64,000 bases of DNA from Variovorax boronicumulans (GTDB taxonomy: Bacteria; Pseudomonadota; Gammaproteobacteria; Burkholderiales; Burkholderiaceae_C): contig NZ_VEDO01000001.1 of the NCBI RefSeq assembly GCF_007677875.1, forward strand, positions 434,001-498,000, written 5' to 3'. The position numbers and the translations under genes were made by a program. The notes under the pieces were generated by a model. That model worked only from the letters and a program-made list of their open reading frames with translations. It did not search any database and was not told the origin of the DNA. This document shows, one piece after another, positions 9,738 to 21,755 of this stretch; within the stretch, counting starts at the first letter, position 1; each line of letters begins with the position of its first letter.

Positions 9738-10325
9738 TCAGGCGCCGAGTGCGGCCTCGATCTGCGCGAAGGTCTGGGCCCGCTCGTAGGTTTCCACGGG
9801 CGCGCCGAGCTGACGCTCGATCTGTGTGGCCGAGAACATGCCGCGGATGGCCAGGGGTTGGTCGGGCAGCTGCTCGCTGACCAGCAGGTGCTGGCGGCCT
9901 GCGCGCTGCAGCGTGGCCACCAGATCGCCCACGTTGGCGTGCCGCACGTCGGCCAGGCGCAGCACCTGCAGGCTGGCAAGCGGGTGCATGAGGTCGGCCA
10001 CGCTGAGGTCGGACACCGTGCCCCGGCCCAGGTGGCGCAGCTGCATAGGGCGCTCGCCCAGCGTGTCCTGGGTGCTGACGATGCCCAGCAGGTGTTCGCG
10101 CTCGGTCACGAACAGCAGGCGCACACCGTAGGTGATCATGGCCTCGTTGGCGGCGAACAGCGTGGCATCGGGCGCGATGCCGACCGGCTGCGTCTGCGTG
10201 AAGTCGGTCATGACCTCGAGCGCCGGGGATTCCAGCGTGACCGGTTTGCCCGGTGCCGGCCGCGCCAGCAGCGCGCGCGCCGCAAGAGGGTGGGTGCCGA
10301 GGGGCTTGAAGCTCATGCCGGTCAT
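9738..10325 (-). CDS. CBS-domain-pair protein
   Basis: A 195-residue cytoplasmic protein with two CBS repeats, recognisable from VGIAPDATLFAANEAMITYGVRLLFVTEREHLLGIVSTQDTLG (described by its key residues: an Ala-rich helix, LLFVTE and GIVS/D) and a second, similar block with VGDLVATLQRAGRQHLLVSE. CBS pairs bind adenosine nucleotides and usually act as energy or ligand sensors, but no catalytic domain is attached. It points toward the hybrid kinase gene, 16 bases apart tail to tail, so the two are not in one operon. ATG codons occur at residues 1 and 4; I kept the first. Its regulated partner is unknown. Confidence 0.8.
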   Translation of the reverse strand: MTGMSFKPLGTHPLAARALLARPAPGKPVTLESPALEVMTDFTQTQPVGIAPDATLFAANEAMITYGVRLLFVTEREHLLGIVSTQDTLGERPMQLRHLGRGTVSDLSVADLMHPLASLQVLRLADVRHANVGDLVATLQRAGRQHLLVSEQLPDQPLAIRGMFSATQIERQLGAPVETYERAQTFAQIEAALGA

Positions 10326-10560
10326 GGTGCGGTCCTTTGCAAGGCGGGTGGAGCGTGCCAGCGCCTTCTGGTGCAGCGGGCCCGCTCCGTCAGCCCGCGC
10401 GCCTTGTGGTGGGATGTGGCGCTGCCGGACCAGTATGCGACGCGGGCCCGTGGAGCGTCAAACGACGCGTCTCGGCGTTTTCGCTGACACGCTGGGGGCG
10501 CCGGCGGGCGTAGGCTGCGCCGGCGCATTCCGCGCCAACGACACGACGAGGAGACACCTG

Positions 10561-12009
10561 ATGCAATCCATGCGACCTCTTTTCCTGAGCCTGCTCGCAG
10601 CCGCCGCCCTGGCCGCCTGCGGCGGGGGCGGCGACGACAACACCCCCGAGGACACCCGCCCGCAGGACAGCCGCAACAGCTTCGTGCCGGCCGAGCCCAA
10701 TGCCACGACCTTTGCGGCCTTGACGGCCGCGCCCGGCGACACGGTGGACCCCGGAACGACCAACCGCTGGGCCGGCGTGCTGGGCGGCGCGGCCTACCGC
10801 ATCGAGGTGCCGCAGAACTGGAACGGGCGGCTCGTCATGTACGCCCACGGCTACGCGGGCACCGGCAACACGCTGGGCGTGAGCAACCCGTCCATCCGCC
10901 GCCACCTGATCCAGCAGGGCTACGCCTGGGCGGCCTCCAGCTACAGCAAGAACTATTACGACGTGCGCGCCGGCGTGGAGGACACCAACGCACTGGCGCT
11001 GGCGTTCAACAGCATCGCCACCGCGCGCGGGCGCACACTCGCGCCGCCGCAACGCAGCTACATCATCGGCCACTCCATGGGCGGGCACATCACCGCTGCC
11101 GCCATCGAGGCCGAGGCGCAGTCCACCGCCAACAACCGCTACCGCTACCACGGTGCAGTGCCCATGTGCGGCGTGCTCGGCGACACGGAGCTGTTCGACT
11201 ACTTCACTGCGGCGCAGGTCACGGCCCAGGCGCTGGCCGGCGTGCCGCAGCAGCCGGTGACGCAGTGGGCGGCGGTCTCGGCGCAGGTCACGTCCGCACT
11301 GTTCACCAACTTCCCGTCGGCGCCGACGGCACTGGGCCAGAGCTACCTGTCGGTGATCCAGAACCTGACCGGCGGGCCGCGGCCGCTGTTCGGACTCGGC
11401 GTGGCGGTGGGCGGCTCCTTCGCGCCCGTGTGGGGCGTTTTCGGCAGCGACGGCACGGTCAACGGCATCCTCAATGCCAACGTGACGGACACCACCCGCT
11501 TCACCTACGTGATCGACGGCAACCCGACGGCCAGCGCGGCGCTCAACGCCCAGGCGCAGAAGGTAACGGCCACGCCGGACGCCAACCGGCTGCGCCGCGA
11601 TGGCCTGCGCTGGATTCCCAAGACCAACGGCGACATCAGCATTCCGGTGGTGACGCTGCACACCCTGGGCGACCTGTATGTGCCGTTCAGCATGGAGCAG
11701 ATCTACCAGCGCCGCGTGGCCGCCAAGGGCAACAGCGCCTGGCTGGTGCAGCGCGCGATCCGCGGCGCCTCGCACTGCGACTTCACCGTGGCCGAGCAGG
11801 TCGAGGCCTTCGACGCGATGGTGCAGTGGGAGCAGGGCGGGGCCAAACCGGGCGGCGACGACGTGGTCACTGCCGCCACGGTGGCCGCACCGACCTACGG
11901 CTGCACCTACACGCGCGACACGCTGGGGCCGGACGACAGCAGCAGCACGGCGCAGCTGCGTGGCGCGATCGCGCAGAGCGGCGCCAGCTGCACGCAGCAG
12001 GTGCAGTAG
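10561..12009 (+). CDS. Exported lipoprotein alpha/beta hydrolase (putative esterase or depolymerase)
   Basis: Predicted secreted serine hydrolase, 482 residues. A lipoprotein signal ends with LAAC (Cys20), followed by a Gly/Asp-rich linker, so the mature protein is lipid-anchored. The alpha/beta-hydrolase core shows an oxyanion-type AHGYAG segment, the nucleophile elbow GHSMGGH (Ser172) and a late GASHCDF that could supply the catalytic His. Several Cys residues (MCGVLG, YGCTYT, SCTQQ) may form disulfides outside the cytoplasm. The ATG is preceded by GAGGAGAC. It ends 2 bases from arfB, tail to tail. Extracellular polyester or lipid ester hydrolysis would fit, but the substrate cannot be assigned from sequence. 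Confidence 0.8.
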   Translation: MQSMRPLFLSLLAAAALAACGGGGDDNTPEDTRPQDSRNSFVPAEPNATTFAALTAAPGDTVDPGTTNRWAGVLGGAAYRIEVPQNWNGRLVMYAHGYAGTGNTLGVSNPSIRRHLIQQGYAWAASSYSKNYYDVRAGVEDTNALALAFNSIATARGRTLAPPQRSYIIGHSMGGHITAAAIEAEAQSTANNRYRYHGAVPMCGVLGDTELFDYFTAAQVTAQALAGVPQQPVTQWAAVSAQVTSALFTNFPSAPTALGQSYLSVIQNLTGGPRPLFGLGVAVGGSFAPVWGVFGSDGTVNGILNANVTDTTRFTYVIDGNPTASAALNAQAQKVTATPDANRLRRDGLRWIPKTNGDISIPVVTLHTLGDLYVPFSMEQIYQRRVAAKGNSAWLVQRAIRGASHCDFTVAEQVEAFDAMVQWEQGGAKPGGDDVVTAATVAAPTYGCTYTRDTLGPDDSSSTAQLRGAIAQSGASCTQQVQ

Positions 12010-12011
12010 GT

Positions 12012-12415
12012 CTAATCCAGGCCGGTCCGGCTGCGGCCGGCCTTGACCGCCGAGCGGCGGCTCTTGCCTTCCAGCCGCCGCACCCTGGAGGCCAGCGTGG
12101 GACGCGTGGCCTTGCGCACGCGCGGTGGCCGCGCCACGCTCTGCACCAGTTCGTGCAGGCGCGCAAAGGCGTCGAGCCGGTTCATCTCCTGCGTGCGGTG
12201 CTGCTGGGCCTTGAGCACCAGCACGCCGGCTTGCGTGATGCGGCTGTCGCGCAGCGCCAGCAGGCGTTCCTTCACATCCTCGGGCAGCGACGAGGCCGGG
12301 ATGTCGAAGCGCAGGTGGATCGCGCTGGACACCTTGTTGACGTTCTGGCCGCCCGCGCCCTGGGCGCGGATGGCCGTCACCTCGACCTCGGACTCATCGA
12401 TGGCGAGGAGGCGGC

Positions 12416-12419
<4 letters not shown>
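12012..12419 (-). CDS. arfB: Ribosome-rescue peptidyl-tRNA hydrolase ArfB (YaeJ)
   Basis: Releases peptides from ribosomes stalled on messages without a stop codon. The 135-residue protein has the catalytic GGQ motif in [18 protein letters not shown] near the N terminus and a basic C-terminal tail ([18 protein letters not shown]) that in this family inserts into the empty mRNA channel. The length matches ArfB (about 140) rather than a full release factor. The start was set at the ATG overlapping the acnA stop (ATGA), because residues upstream belong to the acnA frame. It is expressed downstream of and coupled to aconitase. Confidence 0.92.
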
Positions 12420-15268
<2,849 letters not shown>

Positions 15269-15483
15269 GCCGGATGCTCCGTCTTCTGTGGGTGGTGGGG
15301 TGGCGCCGCTGCCGCGGCGGGTGCCGGGGCATCCTACTCCGCGGTTGTAACACCCGCGTCGATGTGAACTATTTGGCGTGCCTGGGCCAGGGCCGTAGAA
15401 GGCCCGACCGCTCATCGCGCGCCGGGGGCCGCCTGACGCGGCCGGCGGACGACACGCTTGTTTCGGGCAATCAGGCGTTTAGG

Positions 15484-16035
15484 ATGCGGGCTTCCATGCG
15501 TCGCCTTCTCCGTGGCCATCCATCTCTTCCTGCGGCCCGCGGCTTCACCATGCTCGAGCTCATGGTGGTCGTGGCCATCCTGGCCATCCTCGCGGCCCTG
15601 GCCGGTCCCAGCATGGTGCCGGTGATCGAACGCTGGCGGGTGCGGCAGGCGGCAGAGGAAATGGTGGCGACGATCGCCTTCGCGCGGTCGGAGGCGGTCA
15701 AGCGCGCCGGCAACGTCTCGGTGACGCGCAGTACGCCGGGCACGGCGCAATGTGCTTTGTCCAACAGCGCGGCCGACTGGCGCTGCGGTTGGACCGTCAC
15801 GGACGCGTCGGGCACGGCGCTGCGGGTGACGGGCCCGCTGGGCGGCGTCAGCGTCACGAATGCCAATGCATCCGGCGGTTCCTTCGTGCTGACGCGCTGG
15901 GGTGAATTGCCCGCAGGCGGCACGCTGACCTTCGTGGTGGCATCCGCCCGCAGCGGATCTTCGGTGCGCTCTGCCGTCTGCATGGGCGGCGGCGGGCTTG
16001 TGCGGTCCAAGTCGGGAGCCAGCACATGCGATTGA
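15484..16035 (+). CDS. fimT: FimT/GspH-type type IV minor pseudopilin
   Basis: First gene of the minor-pilin operon; its product is thought to prime pilus assembly and, in relatives, to take part in DNA uptake. The 183-residue protein has a class III prepilin leader ending RG, with cleavage before FTMLELMVVVAILAI. Gly20, Phe21 and Glu25 (the +5 glutamate) fit PilD processing. The FimT/GspH helix continues as RWRVRQAAEEMVATIAFARSEAVKR, followed by a globular domain with Cys pairs (QCAL, WRCGW, VCMGG, TCD). ATG codons at 15484 and 15496 are both possible; I chose the first. It overlaps pilV by 10 bases. Confidence 0.87.
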   Translation: MRASMRRLLRGHPSLPAARGFTMLELMVVVAILAILAALAGPSMVPVIERWRVRQAAEEMVATIAFARSEAVKRAGNVSVTRSTPGTAQCALSNSAADWRCGWTVTDASGTALRVTGPLGGVSVTNANASGGSFVLTRWGELPAGGTLTFVVASARSGSSVRSAVCMGGGGLVRSKSGASTCD

Positions 16036-16664
16036 CGCGCCAGCGGGGCATCACCTTGTTGGAATCGATGATCGCCATCGTGCTCGTCGCGTTGGGCGTG
16101 CTGGGCATCCTCGGGGTGCAGTTGCGCACCCTGGCCGACACCCAGACGTCGGTGCGCCGTGCCCAAGCGATCCGCCTGATTGAAGACCTGAGCGAGCGCA
16201 TGAAGGCCAACCCGAGCGCACTGGCGCCGCAGGTCATCGGCAACTACGAAGTCGACTGGGGCGATGTTTCCGGAACCGTGCCGAACTGCGCGAACGGGTG
16301 CTCAGCACCCAACATGGCGCGCGCGGACGTGGCGCAGTGGAAGGCCACGGTGGCGTCGACGTTGCCGCTGGGCGACGCCACAGTGTTCGAAGTTGCCGCG
16401 GGGGCAGGCGCTAACACGCGCACCCAACTGGGCGTGATGGTGGCTTGGCGCGAAAACGAGCGTGAGCGCGAGGATGACAGGGCCGGCGAGAGAGCCGCCT
16501 ACAAGGTGCCGTTCACCCAGGATCCCGTGGCCACAGGAGAGGTGGGCGCCAGCGTCAGCTGTCCTGCCAACCGCATCTGCCACCTGCAGTACCTGCAGCC
16601 CACGCTGCGCTGCCTGCCGGCGCCGGGAGGCAGCGCTGCAAGTCCTCCAGTGGCCTGTCCATGA
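16026..16664 (+). CDS. pilV: Type IV pilus minor pilin PilV
   Basis: Minor pilin of the assembly-initiating tip complex. The 212-residue product has a short leader ending in Gly8, then ITLLESMIAIVLVALGVLGI with Glu13 at +5. This is followed by the family's QLRTLADTQTSVRRAQA helix and LIEDLSERMKANP, which are typical of PilV. Cysteine-containing segments in the globular domain (VPNCANGCSA and CPANRICHL) could form disulfides. The charged segment RENEREREDDRAGERAAYK is unusual for the exported half of a pilin. The start lies within fimT, and the stop overlaps pilW as ATGA. Confidence 0.87.
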   Translation: MRLTRQRGITLLESMIAIVLVALGVLGILGVQLRTLADTQTSVRRAQAIRLIEDLSERMKANPSALAPQVIGNYEVDWGDVSGTVPNCANGCSAPNMARADVAQWKATVASTLPLGDATVFEVAAGAGANTRTQLGVMVAWRENEREREDDRAGERAAYKVPFTQDPVATGEVGASVSCPANRICHLQYLQPTLRCLPAPGGSAASPPVACP

Positions 16665-17491
16665 GGCCAGCCCCGCGTTCCTCTCAGGCCGGCCTGACGC
16701 TGATCGAGCTGCTGGTGGGCCTGGCCATCGGCCTCATGACCATCGCGGTGGCCCTGGGCGCGCTGCTGGTCTCTCGCAGTGTGTCCGGGACGGTCAGCGA
16801 TGCCACCCAGCTGCAGCAACAGGGCGCCCACGCCATGCGGGTGATCGGGCTGCAATTGCGCCAGGCGGGCTCGATCCGCCTGAACCTGGCGTTCGCGCAG
16901 ACGGGTGCGGCGGCGCCCACCGTCATCGATCCGGGCGAGCCTGTGGCCTTCGAGGCCGTGTTCGACCGCGCCGCGGCCACGTTGGCGTCAGACGCCACCA
17001 CGCCTTTGCAGGTCGGCTACCAGAACTACACCGAGGCGGTCGCGTCGGGCAACAGCACGGCCGAGCGTTCGCTGCTGGGCGACTGCCTGGGCAACACGCC
17101 CAGCGCGACAGTGGTGCAGAGCAGCTTCCGGTTCGTGCGGGCGCAGGGTGCTGCCACCGGGGAGTTGCAGTGCGCTGGCGCCGACGGCGTGGCGCAGACC
17201 ATCATCGGCAACGTGGCTGACTTCCAGGTCAACTATCTGGTGCAAACGCTGACGGCCACCGGTGCGGACCTGCGGCGGGTGGCGGCGGCCGGCGTCGGCG
17301 GCAACTGGCCCTCCGTTGTGGCGGTGGAGGTGTGCCTGGAACTGGTGGGCCAGGAGAACATCGACACGGCGGGGGCGACGTTCCGCAATTGCAGCTGGAC
17401 GGCGGGGCAGGCCGAGACCGCCATGGGCAACCGCATGCACCTGGTGCTGCGCAACACCTTCCAGCTGCGCACGCAGGGGGCAGTGCGGTGA
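16661..17491 (+). CDS. pilW: Type IV pilus minor pilin PilW
   Basis: Minor pilin of 276 residues. The leader ends at Gly11, with LTLIELLVGLAIGLMTIAVALG following and Glu16 at +5. The sequence LLVGLAIGLM is characteristic of PilW. The globular domain has paired Cys residues, including GDCLGNT, LQCAGADG and a late NCSWT. Translation is coupled at both ends: ATGA with pilV and GTGA with pilX. PilW acts with FimT, PilV, PilX and PilY1 in the complex that starts pilus polymerisation. Confidence 0.87.
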   Translation: MRPAPRSSQAGLTLIELLVGLAIGLMTIAVALGALLVSRSVSGTVSDATQLQQQGAHAMRVIGLQLRQAGSIRLNLAFAQTGAAAPTVIDPGEPVAFEAVFDRAAATLASDATTPLQVGYQNYTEAVASGNSTAERSLLGDCLGNTPSATVVQSSFRFVRAQGAATGELQCAGADGVAQTIIGNVADFQVNYLVQTLTATGADLRRVAAAGVGGNWPSVVAVEVCLELVGQENIDTAGATFRNCSWTAGQAETAMGNRMHLVLRNTFQLRTQGAVR

Positions 17492-18249
17492 GCGCGCACC
17501 GCAGCGCCGCTGTGGGCCGGCGCCAGCGCGGCATCTCGCTGCTGGTCGTGATGATCGTGGTGCTGCTGTCCTCGCTGCTGGCCTTGTGGGCTTTCCGTTC
17601 GGCCCTTGTCAACGAGGCCATCGTCGGCAACGACGCGGACTACCAGCGCGCCTTCGAGGCGGCCCAGGCCATGGTGCAGGATGCGGAATCGGACATCCGC
17701 GGCGAGCGCGGCGACGGAACCAGTTGCACTGGCGTGGCGGCCGCTGATCCGAACAATGCCGTGGCCGTCGACGCAGCTGCAAGGATTTGCCGCCTGGGCG
17801 ACGGCGTCAAAAAGTTTATCGAGGAGAACAAGCAACTGGTCGGTCTGCTTTCGGAGCTGGACGCAGCCGCCACACGTTGCATCAATGCGATCTGCCAGAA
17901 GCGCACCGGCGCCCAGGACTTCTGGAGTACCGACGCGACACTTGCGCCCATGATGGCCACCAATGTCGCTGCGCGCTACGGCGAGTACACCGGGGCCTTG
18001 CCGCCTGCCGGCAACACGGCCAACCTCAACCCGTTGCTGTTGGCGCGCGGCGATCGGCGCGGCGCGTACTACTGGGTCGAGGTCATGCCCTACGACACGG
18101 GCATGGGCCTGCTGCCGGGCCGTGCCAAGCTCGAACTCAACCTGAATCCCAACGTGGTCTACCGCATCACGGCGATTGCCTTCGGCAACAAGCCGAACAC
18201 CATGGTGGTGCTGCAGTCGACCTTCGTGCGGCAGAAGATCCGGAATTGA
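17488..18249 (+). CDS. pilX: Type IV pilus minor pilin PilX
   Basis: Minor pilin of 253 residues. The GTG start overlaps the pilW stop, and the PilX-type leader QRGISLLVVMIVVLLSSLLAL begins immediately inside. Gly15 precedes Ile16 as the processing site, but the +5 residue is Val20 instead of Glu. Loss of that Glu is a feature of tip-type pseudopilins such as GspK. Family helix residues ALVNEAIVGNDADYQRAFEAAQ follow; NEAIVGNDADYQRAFEAA is a recurrent PilX pattern. The C-terminal half contains several Cys residues (SCTG, ICRLGD, RCINAICQK). pilY1 starts 11 bases after its stop. Confidence 0.85.
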   Translation: MSAHRSAAVGRRQRGISLLVVMIVVLLSSLLALWAFRSALVNEAIVGNDADYQRAFEAAQAMVQDAESDIRGERGDGTSCTGVAAADPNNAVAVDAAARICRLGDGVKKFIEENKQLVGLLSELDAAATRCINAICQKRTGAQDFWSTDATLAPMMATNVAARYGEYTGALPPAGNTANLNPLLLARGDRRGAYYWVEVMPYDTGMGLLPGRAKLELNLNPNVVYRITAIAFGNKPNTMVVLQSTFVRQKIRN

Positions 18250-18260
18250 AGGAGCCCACG

Positions 18261-21200
18261 ATGCGCCCACATCCCACGGCCAGGCGCACGCTGCTGAGCG
18301 TGCTGATCGCCAGCATGGGCCTGCCGCCCGTGGCATTTGCCGAGCAGTTGCCGCTGGCGCAATACCCTGCGGGCTCGTCCAGCCGGCAGCCCGCCCCCAA
18401 CGTGATCCTGACGCTCGACGACTCCGGGAGCATGGGCTACTACACCGGTGGCGGCACGACGCAGAACGAGACCCGGACCACGTCGCGCATGTACGCGCTC
18501 AAGAGCGCCCTGCGCCAGTTGTTCGACGCCGGCGCGCAGAACATCCCGGATGGTGCGATCCGCCTGGCCTGGAACACCATGAACACCTGCCGGAGCATTC
18601 CTTCGTCCGGTGGTGGCTGCAACAACCTCAACCGCATGCGCGTGCTGGATGCGACGCATCGGGCCAATTTTCTGAATTGGGTAGGGCAGCCCGGCGCCGC
18701 CTCGTCTCCCAGCACCCGGCTCAGCGCCTCTGGCTCCACGCCCACCCACCACGCCTACATCGCGGCCGGCGACTATCTGCGCAATGGCTCGGTGACCGAT
18801 GCGGAGAGTCCCTGGGCCAATGTGCCGGGAACGACGGCCTACGCGGCTCCGGCAACGGGCCCGCTGTCCTGCCGCAAGTCCTACAACGTCATGATGACCG
18901 ACGGGGGCTGGAACTTCACGTTCGCGGGATTCGGAACCGACGTGGCGCGGCCGACCACCAACGCCGATATGGACCGCACGACGACGACCCTGCCGGATGG
19001 CACGGTCTACGACGCGAACAGCCGCCAGACCGCGGTGTACCGTGGTGCCGGCGGGCGCTCGTTCACCTATTCGGGCAAGTCGGTGCCCGTCAGCACCCTG
19101 GCCGACCTTGCCTTTTATTACTGGGCGACCGACCTGGCGCCGGGTCTGGCCAACAACGTGCTGCCGCGGACCAAGCAGAGCACGGCCCAGACGTACGGGT
19201 CGGGTTTGACAGCGCTTGCGGTGGATCCGTACTGGAACCCGCGCAACGATCCGGCGACCTGGCAGCACATGACCACCTACACCATCGGCTTCGGCGATGC
19301 CGCGCGGTGGAAGACGACCGGGACCTTCGCGCTGTATCCGGTGTGGGACCTGACGACCAACGACACCTACGGCGGTTCTCTGCCGGACCTGGTCACGGGC
19401 GTTCGGACCTGGCCCGACCCCATGGTCAACAACTCCGTGAGCCTCACCGAAAGCAGCAACCTGCTGGACGCGCTCACCACCAATGGCGAGGCGCGCAAGA
19501 CCGAGCTGTGGCACATGGCCATCAACAGCCGTGGCAAGTTCATCGCCAGCACCGATGCCGCCAGCCTGGTGGCGGCGTTCCGAGAGATCTTCAGCGAGAT
19601 CATCGCGGACAACAGTACCCCGGTGGCCAGCTATGCCAACGCCTCCGCTTCCATCGCCCGCAATCCCACCACCCAGTTCACGTCCGGGTACATCGCCTCG
19701 ACCGTGCGCGAGGGCGAGACGCTGACCTGGATGGGCTATCTGCGGGCCGACACGGTGGCGCAGAACATCGACACTGGCGCTGTGAGCACCACGGCAGCCG
19801 AAGGCTGGGGCACCACCAACCGCACGACCGCGGACAAGCTCGACGCGCTGAGTGCGGCGGCCATCACGAACCGCCTGATCCTGACCTGGACCGACGGCTC
19901 GCCCGCCGGCGGCACCTCGTTCCAGTGGACGCAGGATGCTGCGCCCACACTGGGTGCCTTGAGCGCGGCGCAGAAGACCTTGCTCAAGGCCGAAGGTGTC
20001 GGGGAGGTGTCCGATACCGTGGCCGAGCAGCGCGTGAACTTCCTGCGCGGCGACCGCAGCCTGGAAGGCACGACCTTCCGCAAGCGCGGCTCGCGCCAGG
20101 GCGACACCGTCAACTCCGCCCTGTGGTACGTGGCCGACCCGGTCAGCAACTACACCTTCGACAACTACCGTGCGTTCGCGACCCGCCACGCCAAGCGTCT
20201 GCCCATGCTGTACGTGGGCGCCAACGACGGCATGCTGCATGGCTTCTCCGGCGCGGACGGCAGCGAAAAGATCGCTTACGTGCCACGCGGGGTCTACGCC
20301 AACCTGCCCGACCTCACGCGCAGCGCCTACGGCCACCGCTACTACGTGGACGGCTCGCCTTTCAGCGGCGATGTGAACCTGGGCAACTCGTCGACGCCGG
20401 ATTGGCGCACGCTGCTGGTCGGCACGCTCGGGGCCGGGGGCAAGGGCTACTTCGTGCTGGACGTGACCAACCCGGGCAGCAGCGCCACCGACAATTCGGG
20501 CCAGGCTTCCAATTTCTCCAAGGCGAACGCCGCGACGCTGGTGGTGATGGACAAGACGGCGGCCTCGACCGAGACCTACGCCGACGCGAACGATGTGCGC
20601 CGCGACATCGGCCACATCACGGCCGCACCGGTGGTGGAGGACGGAAACCCCCAGAAGTCCACGCAGATCGTGCGCATGAACAACGGGCGCTGGGCCGTGG
20701 TCATGGGCAATGGCTACAACAGCACGAACGAGCGGCCGGTGCTGCTGGTCCAGTACCTGGACGGCGACAAGGCCCTGGTGCGCATTCCGGCCGCCACCAC
20801 GGGCGCCAACGCTTCCAGCAATGGGCTGTCGGCGCCGCGCCTGGTGGACATCGACGGCAACGGCACGCCCGATGTGATTTATGCCGGCGACCTGCGCGGC
20901 AACATGTGGAAGTTCGATGTCGGATCGGCCAGCGCAACGGACTGGAGCGTGGCTTTTTCCGGTGCACCTCTGTACACCGCCACGCATGTCGCCAGCAATG
21001 TCAGCACGGCGCAGCCCATCGTCGCGCCACCGCTGGTGCGCGCGAACGAGAGGGGCGCCAAGGGGCTCATGGTGGCCTTCGGGACCGGGCGCAACCTGAC
21101 GGAAGCCGACCGCACGGATGTGTCGGTGCAGAGCATCTATTCGGTGCTGGACACCACCCAGTACAAGCTGCAATCGGGCACGGGCAAGGTGGTGGTGGAC

Positions 21201-21755
21201 GGCACGCCCACGCCTGTGGGCAGCGGCGTCTCCAATCTGGTGCAGCAGACGGTGGACGCCACCGCCATCGCGGGCTCGGGAGTCAGCAGCGCGCGCACCT
21301 TCTGGACCGTCTCGCAGAACGATGTGCCCTACACCGGCCAGAACCAGAAGAAGGGCTGGTACCTCAACCTGCCGCAAGCGGGCGAGCGCGTGCTGTCGCA
21401 GATGAGCTTCTACGACGACAGCAACGTCATCGAGCTCATTTCCGAGATCCCGGCATCCGGCGGCAACACCGCCGAGGAGTCCTGCCTGCCACCCTCCACG
21501 GAACTTAAGAAGTACCGCACGCTGCTCAACATCATGGATGGCAAGCGGCCTTCCATTCAGGTCATGAACACCAATGGCGACACCGCGTACAACGCCGGCA
21601 CGGACTTGAATACCTCACGCATGACGGCCTCCCCGGCAGAGAACCGGGTGACGACCAAGGCCGAGCAGATCCGCATGGGCTCGGACAACCGGACCGACAA
21701 GCTCAACCGCTTTCCCGAAATCCCGCTGCGCCCGAACTGGCGCCAACTGCAATGA
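18261..21755 (+). CDS. pilY1: Type IV pilus tip adhesin and assembly protein PilY1
   Basis: Large exported protein of 1164 residues that caps the pilus, mediates adhesion and surface sensing, and controls retraction in a calcium-dependent way in relatives. A signal peptide ends near residue 27 (AFA). The N-terminal half is a von Willebrand A-like domain whose MIDAS motif is Asp53-x-Ser55-x-Ser57 in LDDSGSMG. The C-terminal half is the PilY1 beta-propeller: YVGANDGMLHGF, then DIDGNGTPD at residues 863-871, which matches a DxDxNxxxD calcium loop, then VIYAGDLRGNMWKFD. The start is the ATG 11 bases after pilX with an AAGGAG site. The stop overlaps pilE as ATGA. Confidence 0.93.
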   Translation: MRPHPTARRTLLSVLIASMGLPPVAFAEQLPLAQYPAGSSSRQPAPNVILTLDDSGSMGYYTGGGTTQNETRTTSRMYALKSALRQLFDAGAQNIPDGAIRLAWNTMNTCRSIPSSGGGCNNLNRMRVLDATHRANFLNWVGQPGAASSPSTRLSASGSTPTHHAYIAAGDYLRNGSVTDAESPWANVPGTTAYAAPATGPLSCRKSYNVMMTDGGWNFTFAGFGTDVARPTTNADMDRTTTTLPDGTVYDANSRQTAVYRGAGGRSFTYSGKSVPVSTLADLAFYYWATDLAPGLANNVLPRTKQSTAQTYGSGLTALAVDPYWNPRNDPATWQHMTTYTIGFGDAARWKTTGTFALYPVWDLTTNDTYGGSLPDLVTGVRTWPDPMVNNSVSLTESSNLLDALTTNGEARKTELWHMAINSRGKFIASTDAASLVAAFREIFSEIIADNSTPVASYANASASIARNPTTQFTSGYIASTVREGETLTWMGYLRADTVAQNIDTGAVSTTAAEGWGTTNRTTADKLDALSAAAITNRLILTWTDGSPAGGTSFQWTQDAAPTLGALSAAQKTLLKAEGVGEVSDTVAEQRVNFLRGDRSLEGTTFRKRGSRQGDTVNSALWYVADPVSNYTFDNYRAFATRHAKRLPMLYVGANDGMLHGFSGADGSEKIAYVPRGVYANLPDLTRSAYGHRYYVDGSPFSGDVNLGNSSTPDWRTLLVGTLGAGGKGYFVLDVTNPGSSATDNSGQASNFSKANAATLVVMDKTAASTETYADANDVRRDIGHITAAPVVEDGNPQKSTQIVRMNNGRWAVVMGNGYNSTNERPVLLVQYLDGDKALVRIPAATTGANASSNGLSAPRLVDIDGNGTPDVIYAGDLRGNMWKFDVGSASATDWSVAFSGAPLYTATHVASNVSTAQPIVAPPLVRANERGAKGLMVAFGTGRNLTEADRTDVSVQSIYSVLDTTQYKLQSGTGKVVVDGTPTPVGSGVSNLVQQTVDATAIAGSGVSSARTFWTVSQNDVPYTGQNQKKGWYLNLPQAGERVLSQMSFYDDSNVIELISEIPASGGNTAEESCLPPSTELKKYRTLLNIMDGKRPSIQVMNTNGDTAYNAGTDLNTSRMTASPAENRVTTKAEQIRMGSDNRTDKLNRFPEIPLRPNWRQLQ

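Noticed and set aside
6911-9979. Open frame of 1022 codons antisense to the hybrid kinase
   Set aside because: The opposite strand encodes clear GAF, kinase and receiver motifs; the antisense translation is compositionally biased and motif-free.
18159-21377. Open frame of 1072 codons antisense to pilY1
   Set aside because: It lies entirely opposite a well-supported gene, has Arg/Gly/His/Ala-rich composition and no recognisable motif. Long antisense frames follow from the GC-rich codon bias.
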